Below, piece after piece: positions 1 to 4,944 of a stretch of 9,590 nucleotides of DNA. A program made the translations under genes and the position numbers. The notes beneath the pieces were generated by a model. It saw only the letters and a program-made list of their open reading frames with translations, did no database searches and was not told where the DNA came from. The DNA comes from Candidatus Freyrarchaeum guaymasense (GTDB taxonomy: Archaea > Asgardarchaeota > Jordarchaeia > Jordarchaeales > Freyrarchaeaceae). The stretch covers positions 1-9,590 of the forward strand of contig JAUQZD010000028.1 of the NCBI GenBank assembly GCA_030587405.1. Direction: 5' to 3'. Every line of letters begins with the position of its first letter. The stretch's first letter is position 1.

Positions 1-1179
1 GACGAGGACTCCAGGGTTAGGGAGAGCGCGGCCAGAGCCCTAGGGGAGATAGGGGACAGGAGGGCCGTCGAACCCCTAATATGGCTTCTAAGGGACGAAG
101 ACAGCAACATACGTGAGGAGGCTGCCAAAGCCTTAGGAAGCATCGGCGACAGGAGAGCCGTCGAACCCCTAATAGACGCTTTGAGGGACGAGGACTCCAG
201 GGTTAGGGAGAGCGCGGCCAGAGCCCTAGGGGAGATAGGGGACAGGAGAGCCGTCAGGCACCTCGTAGAGGCGTTAAGAGACGGCGGCTGGGCTGTAAGG
301 GAGAGCGCCGTGAAGGCACTGGGCAGGCTGGGGAGGCGGGGCGTCGACCATCTAATCCGGGAACTTGGAAATGCGGATCCTAGGATTAGGGAGGGTGCCG
401 CCAGAGCCCTAGGGGAGATAGGGGACAGGAGGGCCGTCGAACCCCTAATAGGGGCGTTGGAGGACAGGGATCCACGTGTGAGGAGGATGGCAGCCCACTC
501 GCTGGGCGTGCTGATGGATAGAAGGGCAGTTAAACCCTTAATAAGATGCTTGAAGGACGAGGACTCAGGGGTGAGGAGGGAGGCTGCGTGGGCGCTCGGC
601 AAACTGGGTAGTAGGCGGGCCGTCGAGCCCCTAATAGAACGTTTAGGGGACGAGGATGCCGAAGTTAGGGAGGAGGCTGCTGAGAGCCTTGGCAAGATAG
701 GCGATAGGAGGGCTATCGGACCGTTGGTGAACGCCTTGAAGGACGAGCACTGGCTTGTAAGGGTTGAAGCCGCCGAGAGCCTCGGTGAGATAGGGGATAG
801 GAGGGCTGTTGACGCCCTAGTGGAAGCGCTGAAGGACGAGGAGTGGGAGGTTAGGGAGAGGGCGACGTGGGCGCTGGGGGAGCTAGGCGGGAGGAGGGCT
901 GTCGAAGCGCTCGTGGGTGCGCTGGGAGACGAGGAGTGGGAGGTGAGGAGGAACGCTGCAGACGCCCTAAGAAAGATAGGCAAGCCCGCCGTGAAGCACC
1001 TCATCCAAGCCCTAGAGGACGAGAACCCGTCGGTTAGGGAGGGTGCCGCCATAGCGCTGGGGAAGATAGGCGATGAAAGAGCTGTTGAACCGCTCATGCA
1101 CGCCCTTAGAGACGAGGACTCAGGGGTGAGGGAGAGGGCTTCAGGGGCGTTGAGGGAGATGGGGAAGGGTGTGAAGCGC
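1..1179 (+). repeat. Array of 12 full and one partial HEAT/PBS-lyase-like repeats (93-bp period)
   Basis: Each unit reads approximately DEDSxVREsAAxALGEIGDRRAVEPLIxALR, 31 residues; units 4 and 11 have 30. Twelve full units cover bases 1-1110 and a half unit runs to 1179, where the GH15 domain begins. Such repeats form an alpha-solenoid used for protein or ligand binding. Several copies are nearly identical at DNA level: bases 1-62 equal 187-248 exactly (two units apart), and 31-81 equal 400-450 exactly, so the array has recently expanded or been homogenised. It continues leftward beyond the window, so the total copy number is unknown. Confidence 0.95.
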
Positions 1180-2994
1180 ATAGGCGAGTACGGGGTTATA
1201 GGGGACCTGAGAACGTGCGTCCTCGTGGGCGTGGACGGGTCCATAGACTGGTGCTGTCTTCCCTACGTTGAATCCCCAAGCGTCTTCGCCGCCATCCTGG
1301 ACCCCGTGAAGGGGGGATGCTTCGCCATCCACCCGTCAGGCTCGTTCGAGTCAGAGCAACGGTACGTTGAGGACACCAACGTTCTGCAGACGGTTTTCAG
1401 AACGCGTACGGGTGTGGTTGTCCTAACGGATTTCATGTCGGTTGCTGAAATGGAGGGCGCCCCACAGGGAATATTTAGGAGGGTGACGTGCGAGGAGGGG
1501 GTGGTTGAACTCGAAGTTAAGTTTAAGCCGCGCTTCAACTACGCACGTGTGAGGACGAGCATTGAACGGGTTGAAGGCGGAGTCTTGGCTAGGGGGGGAG
1601 GAGAGTGGGTTTTTCTCACCTCCCAAGTTCCGGTGGATGTTGCTGATGGCGAAGCTAGAGGAAGGTTCACGGTTAAGCAGGGGGAGGAGTTGTGGTTCGC
1701 CCTACATTACAGGGGGGATAAGCCTGTTGACCTGGAGTCCTGCGCCGCCATGCTGGAAAACACCATTCGGTACTGGCGTGAGTGGGTTAGGGGTGGCCGC
1801 CTTCCTGAATGGGTTGTCGACGAGGACTGGAGGAGCCTGGTCCGCCGTTCGGCGCTCGTCCTGAAGCTTCTCACCCATCCCAGCGGTGCGATCTACGCAG
1901 CCCCAACAACATCTCTCCCGGAGAGGGTCGGTGCATCCCTTAACTGGGATTACAGGTTTGCCTGGATCAGGGATGCCTCCTTCACCGTGCAGGCATTCTA
2001 CAACCTTGGCTACGTTGAGGAGGCTAAGAGGCATCTTAAATGGCTTATACGCATCTGCGAGGAATGCGAGGACCCGTCAGAGATCCAGCCCCTCTACGGC
2101 TTGTACGGGGAACTCGACCTTAAGGAGACGGTGCTAAGCCACCTTTCAGGCTACAGGGGCTCCAAGCCCGTGAGGATAGGGAACGAGGCGGCGAGGCAGA
2201 GGCAGCTCGACATCTACGGTGAACTCGTTAACGCGGTGTACGAGGTTACACGCTACGGCGAGGAGATCTCAAAGGATGCCTGGGAGTTCGTCAAGAGAAC
2301 CGTCGACTACGTGTGTAAGGTGTGGAACACGCCTGACGCTGGAATATGGGAGTTCAGGGGGGAGCCACGACACCACGTTTACTCGAAGCTCATGTGCTGG
2401 GTTGCCCTTGACAGAGGAATTAAGATAGCGAAGCGTTTGGGAGACCACTCTAGGCTGGAAAGGTGGATAGAGGCTAGGGACGAGGTTAAGAACGCAATAC
2501 TTGAGAGGGGGTTCAACAGGAGGCTCGGCAGCTTCGTCCAGCACTTCGACTCTGACGTGCTGGACGCTTCATGCCTCCTAGTACCGGTCATGGGGCTCCT
2601 CCCCTTCAGCGACTACAGGGTTCAGGGCACGATCAACGCTGTGATGAGGAGGCTTATGCCCAAGGAGGGCCTCGTGTACCGGTTTGAGGCCTCCGACGAG
2701 TTCTACCGGGACGAGGGCGCTTTCATCCTCTGCTCCTTCTGGCTCGTGTACGCTTTAGCTCTCTCAGGGAGAATAGAGGAGGCTGAAAGGGTGTTCAGAA
2801 GCGTTCTAAGGTATGCAAGCCCTCTGGGCCTGTTCTCTGAGGAGGTTGACCCGAGGACGGGTGAGCAGCTAGGCAACTTCCCGCAGGCATACAGTCACAT
2901 AGGACTCATAAACAGCGTACTCTACATTAGCATGGCAAAGAGGGGGAAGCACATGAAACCTGAACCCTTAGGTTTCGAGGCTGAAAACGCCTGA
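1..2994 (+). CDS. HEAT-repeat / GH15 glucoamylase-trehalase family fusion protein (5' end outside window)
   Basis: The frame is open from base 1 to tandem stops (TGATGA at 2992-2997), giving 997 visible codons; the true start lies upstream. Codons 1-393 are HEAT-like repeats of about 31 residues. From codon 394 a complete GH15 domain follows, opening with GEYGVIGDLRT and DGSIDWCCLP. Other family blocks are WDYRFAWIRDASFT (codons 649-662), IQPLYGLYGELDL, GNEAARQRQLDIYGE, GIWEFRGEPRHHVYSKLMCW and the C-terminal SEEVDPRTGEQLGNFPQAYSH. By comparison with fungal glucoamylase, E784 (IWEFRG) should be the general acid and E947 (SEEVD) the base; both are present. Known archaeal and bacterial relatives split alpha-glucans (glucoamylase) or trehalose, and the sequence alone does not decide which. 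No signal peptide can be judged because the N-terminus is missing. A stand-alone GH15 of normal length (611 aa) would begin at the in-frame ATG at 1159, so internal initiation is possible. Family call strong; substrate uncertain. Confidence 0.93.
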   Translation, partial: DEDSRVRESAARALGEIGDRRAVEPLIWLLRDEDSNIREEAAKALGSIGDRRAVEPLIDALRDEDSRVRESAARALGEIGDRRAVRHLVEALRDGGWAVRESAVKALGRLGRRGVDHLIRELGNADPRIREGAARALGEIGDRRAVEPLIGALEDRDPRVRRMAAHSLGVLMDRRAVKPLIRCLKDEDSGVRREAAWALGKLGSRRAVEPLIERLGDEDAEVREEAAESLGKIGDRRAIGPLVNALKDEHWLVRVEAAESLGEIGDRRAVDALVEALKDEEWEVRERATWALGELGGRRAVEALVGALGDEEWEVRRNAADALRKIGKPAVKHLIQALEDENPSVREGAAIALGKIGDERAVEPLMHALRDEDSGVRERASGALREMGKGVKRIGEYGVIGDLRTCVLVGVDGSIDWCCLPYVESPSVFAAILDPVKGGCFAIHPSGSFESEQRYVEDTNVLQTVFRTRTGVVVLTDFMSVAEMEGAPQGIFRRVTCEEGVVELEVKFKPRFNYARVRTSIERVEGGVLARGGGEWVFLTSQVPVDVADGEARGRFTVKQGEELWFALHYRGDKPVDLESCAAMLENTIRYWREWVRGGRLPEWVVDEDWRSLVRRSALVLKLLTHPSGAIYAAPTTSLPERVGASLNWDYRFAWIRDASFTVQAFYNLGYVEEAKRHLKWLIRICEECEDPSEIQPLYGLYGELDLKETVLSHLSGYRGSKPVRIGNEAARQRQLDIYGELVNAVYEVTRYGEEISKDAWEFVKRTVDYVCKVWNTPDAGIWEFRGEPRHHVYSKLMCWVALDRGIKIAKRLGDHSRLERWIEARDEVKNAILERGFNRRLGSFVQHFDSDVLDASCLLVPVMGLLPFSDYRVQGTINAVMRRLMPKEGLVYRFEASDEFYRDEGAFILCSFWLVYALALSGRIEEAERVFRSVLRYASPLGLFSEEVDPRTGEQLGNFPQAYSHIGLINSVLYISMAKRGKHMKPEPLGFEAENA

Positions 2995-2997
2995 TGA

Positions 2998-3210
2998 GCC
3001 CGTCCCCCGTGACCCCTCCCTTAACCCCTTAATTTCTTGGTTAATCGCTGCCTCCTCCACCCATAAGACCTTTACACGGCCACGTTTACCGGTCGCCCAC
3101 CCCCCCTTTCCACCATCCTCCACCGCCTCCTCCCAAGCCCGCTAAGATGTCTGCTAAAATACAATTTTCCTACGTGGGAAGCGAAAACGGACAGCTTAAG
3201 CCGCCTTCCC
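2998..3210. other. Intergenic gap between convergent genes, C/T-rich on + strand
   Basis: No gene is seen. From about 3040 to 3135 the + strand is almost all pyrimidine with C runs, so the minus strand carries many short G runs, including one of seven Gs. No clear hairpin terminator is visible. Short T-rich patches occur near 3029-3038 on the + strand and, read on the minus strand, at 3153-3170; they could end the two convergent transcripts, but the support is weak. Confidence 0.5.
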
Positions 3211-3681
3211 TTACGTTGCACCGTCAGCGGCCGGGCTCCCACCGTCTAAAAACCATTTTGACAGGAATCTTTTAGCTATGGTAAAGGATTCCTCGGCGTA
3301 GTTAAGGGCTTCCCTCGCTCTTTCAGGGGTTGCAAGCCTCCAGGGCGGTATCCTCCTCACCGGGTCGCCGTAGGACATTCTCCCGTGCTCGGGTGCAAGG
3401 TTGTGTGCGTAGTCGGCCAGCTTAAGGAGCCCATCCACCTCCCGTGTTTCACGTATTTCCTCGATGTTCTCCTCTACGAGTGCTATTAGCTCGCCGCTTG
3501 GGTCATGGCTCCAGCTTGGCATCCTGAAGCAAGATATAACTGCCTTGGCAGAGTTTTCCACCGAGAGCTGCGAGTTTGAGATGCATTCGTCGTTGTCGCC
3601 TCTTTGAAGGGCTTTCCTAGCCCTTTCAAGGTAGCCTTGAGCCAGCTCCAAACGGTAGTAGGCCTCATCCTTGAAGTTCAA
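3211..3681 (-). CDS. HEPN-domain protein, probable toxin partner of the upstream MNT gene
   Basis: The protein has 156 residues from a TTG start at 3681. HEPN proteins are small all-helical proteins, often RNases, that pair with minimal nucleotidyltransferases. The start MNFKDEAYYRLELAQGYLER, the block SVENSAKAVI (residues 40-49) and the segment SHDPSGEL (58-65) match archaeal HEPN proteins of the PF05168 type. R53 and H59 give an RX5H arrangement compatible with the RX4-6H motif of HEPN RNases, but there is no following Tyr as in HepT, so catalysis is unproven. I chose TTG 3681 because it overlaps the MNT stop (TTGA) and follows a GAGGTGA ribosome site. The frame also extends to a TTG at 3732, which would add 17 non-conserved residues and overlap the MNT gene by 55 bases. 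The pair is probably translated from one transcript. Confidence 0.85.
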   Translation of the reverse strand: MNFKDEAYYRLELAQGYLERARKALQRGDNDECISNSQLSVENSAKAVISCFRMPSWSHDPSGELIALVEENIEEIRETREVDGLLKLADYAHNLAPEHGRMSYGDPVRRIPPWRLATPERAREALNYAEESFTIAKRFLSKWFLDGGSPAADGAT

Positions 3682-4148
3682 AGCCTCACCTCGACCACTT
3701 CCCCTCTCCTGAGCTTCCGGAGAGGCTTCCAACCCCTCTTACCGTCCTTGGTGGTGTAGGGTGTGAGGCCAGCCTTCTCCACGGCAGCCCTGACACGCTC
3801 GAAGAAGCGCCTCAGAAAACCTTCCGGGTCGTATAGTATGACGGCGTCATAGGCGATGTTGACTAGAAGCGGCGTCACATCAACCAGCTCGTCCGCCTCA
3901 ACGGTGACCACGCTTACATCTCTCCCAACCACCCTCCTCAACGGAGAGACAGCCTCGTATATCAGCCTCAGCCTCTCCCCCGGAGGCGCATCCAAACCCC
4001 TAGTCACAACGAAAACGTCCACGTCACTCCTATCGTCACAGTCCCCCCTAGCAACACTCCCAAAAAGAGCAACCCCTAAAAGTCTGCCCCCAATCCTCCG
4101 CTTAAGCAACTCAACAGCCACGTTAAAACCGCCAACCAAACAAAACAC
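3678..4148 (-). CDS. MNT-type nucleotidyltransferase, probable antitoxin of a MNT/HEPN pair
   Basis: The protein has 156 residues with the polymerase-beta-like minimal nucleotidyltransferase fold. The signature GSVARG (residues 30-35) is followed by SDVDVFVV (41-48), giving G30-S31 and metal-binding D42 and D44. D77 in GRDVSVV is the likely third acidic residue. Members of this family paired with HEPN proteins are known to transfer AMP to the HEPN partner and silence it. The chemistry is therefore likely, though not shown for this subgroup. It is the first gene of a two-gene unit overlapping HEPN by 4 bases. The start is uncertain: GTG 4148 fits a nearly leaderless transcript from the TATA-like element at about 4178, while GTG 4121 (VAVELLKRR) would give 147 residues and begin closer to the conserved part. 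The first nine residues look non-conserved. Coding-strand G/T bias is strong near the 5' end. Confidence 0.88.
   Translation of the reverse strand: MFCLVGGFNVAVELLKRRIGGRLLGVALFGSVARGDCDDRSDVDVFVVTRGLDAPPGERLRLIYEAVSPLRRVVGRDVSVVTVEADELVDVTPLLVNIAYDAVILYDPEGFLRRFFERVRAAVEKAGLTPYTTKDGKRGWKPLRKLRRGEVVEVRL
3686..3692 (-). promoter_or_regulatory. Ribosome binding site deciding the HEPN start
   Basis: Read on the minus strand this is GAGGTGA, four bases before the TTG at 3681. It lies inside the last codons of the MNT gene, whose TGA stop overlaps the TTG. This supports translational coupling and the shorter HEPN protein. Confidence 0.6.
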
Positions 4149-4361
4149 CCATCAACAACTAGGCAAAAAAGAAAACATAAAACTTCCCCCCAAACAAAAG
4201 GCAAGAAAGCAACAAAACACAAACCAACAAGCAGTCCACACCCTCACCCCCACCCTACTCTCCACCATCCAAGCCACCCGCAACCCTTCAAAACGGCAAA
4301 CCCAACCAAAACAGGAACAGCTAAGAAACAAAAGAGAGGAAGGAAAGTTCCACCTTCCAGC
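4149..4361. other. Gene-free A+C-rich stretch
   Basis: No credible gene is seen. From 4141 to 4320 I count about 13 T and 16 G in 180 bases, so over 80% of the + strand is A or C. An open frame exists here on the + strand only because stop codons need T; its product would be low-complexity and unlike any protein. The right part contains the MNT promoter candidate; the rest shows no repeat unit or hairpin that I can find. Confidence 0.6.
4172..4191 (-). promoter_or_regulatory. Candidate archaeal promoter (BRE + TATA) for the MNT-HEPN operon
   Basis: On the minus strand a G run and purines (GGGGGGAAG) precede TTTTATGTTTT, resembling a BRE followed by a TATA box. The box centre is about 30 bases before GTG 4148, so transcription would start at or a few bases before that codon and make the message leaderless or nearly so. 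No ribosome site precedes GTG 4148, which agrees. Confidence 0.45.
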
Positions 4362-4660
4362 CTAGCTCACCCACTTCCTGCCAGCAACGACTCCCACCAG
4401 AACACCGGCAACAACGCCCCCAGCCGACCCCATACTAAGAAGAATCAGCCCTTCCTCCTGAGACTGAAGCTGAACAAGCAACATCAGAACCAACGGCAGC
4501 AGGAGGCTGGCTGAGCGGGAGCCGAAGCGGAACTCGTAGGATCAGTTCCGCTATTGAACTCCTCCAAGTTAGAGAAGCCGTCGCCATCCGAGTTCTGCCC
4601 TGAGCCGTCGCTCGTCGAGTCCAGGCTGTGCTGAACCTCCCAGCCGTCAAGATGCTGAAG
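4362..4660 (-). pseudogene. Decayed C-terminal remnant of a paralogue of the adjacent C11 peptidase (Ca-binding repeat + membrane anchor)
   Basis: On the minus strand, frame one (4660 to a TGA at 4484-4486) reads DGWEVQHSLDSTS, then NSDGDGFSNLEEFNSGTDPTSS. This closely matches the DGWEVQYGLNPTS and DNDGLNNLQEYQYGTDPRSS units of the peptidase at 4945-7248. Shifting frame near 4505-4540 gives LLPLVLMLL followed by AGGVVAGVLVGVVAGRKW and a TAG at 4362-4364. That matches the peptidase C-terminus, PLLALMLL then a Gly/Ala/Val-rich membrane helix and basic residues. Everything upstream of about 4655 is lost into AT-rich DNA, with no peptidase domain, start or promoter. It is therefore a truncated and frameshifted relic of a second copy. 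A single-base assembly error could explain the shift but not the missing N-terminal part. Confidence 0.8.
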
Positions 4661-4944
4661 AAAAGTAAAACAAACAAAATGGATTTAACATTAAACACCA
4701 CCAGAAAGCACACCAAACTGAAATTTAAGCAATTATGAACTATCAAAAAGAAAACACCAACACAAACTTATCGTAATTTATTCAAGTTATTAGACAATCT
4801 TGAAGCCTCGCAAACAAAACATCTAAAACCTAAAAACCAAACTGACGCACATTCATTAAAAATGAAATGCCCAAACTCATCAATGTTTAATTCATTAGAG
4901 CTCAGAAAACTATAAAGAAAAATAAAGGAATTAAATGTGCCTCT
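4661..4944. other. AT-rich intergenic DNA, no gene seen
   Basis: A-rich on the + strand, with many short A runs and no supported coding frame. It holds the terminator region of the peptidase gene at its right end and a small inverted repeat (TTCATT/AATGAA, 4852-4866) of doubtful meaning. The left border is where the paralogous remnant loses similarity. Confidence 0.5.
4911..4927 (-). terminator. T-rich transcription terminator after the C11 peptidase gene
   Basis: Read on the minus strand it is CTTTATTTTTCTTTATA, beginning 18 bases past the TAG stop. Runs of U without a hairpin are the usual archaeal intrinsic termination signal. Confidence 0.5.

Noticed and set aside
1141..2137. Several 60-110 codon frames on both strands within the GH15 region
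   Set aside because: They are out-of-frame shadows of a domain whose conserved blocks all lie in the + strand frame starting at base 1.
2990..3000. TGATGA resembling a C box of a C/D sRNA
   Set aside because: It is simply two tandem stop codons; no matching D box and guide spacing follow.
4237..4291. Words ACACCCTCAC and CAACCCTTCAA shared with the minus strand near 7411-7440, hinting at inverted flanking repeats
   Set aside because: The words occur in the opposite order and both regions are low-complexity A+C sequence, so short matches are expected without common origin.
3856..4365. 169-codon open frame on the + strand
   Set aside because: Half is antisense to the MNT gene and half falls in the T-poor A+C-rich stretch, where stop codons hardly occur. 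The product is low-complexity Gln/Lys/Pro/Thr.
4435..4746. 103-codon open frame on the minus strand with a hydrophobic start
   Set aside because: It is a third frame across the peptidase-like remnant; the homologous reading is in the other two frames, and no ribosome site or known motif supports it.
4852..4866. Inverted repeat TTCATT-AAA-AATGAA
   Set aside because: Six-base AT-rich stem in AT-rich DNA, not placed at a gene end or start; chance is sufficient.
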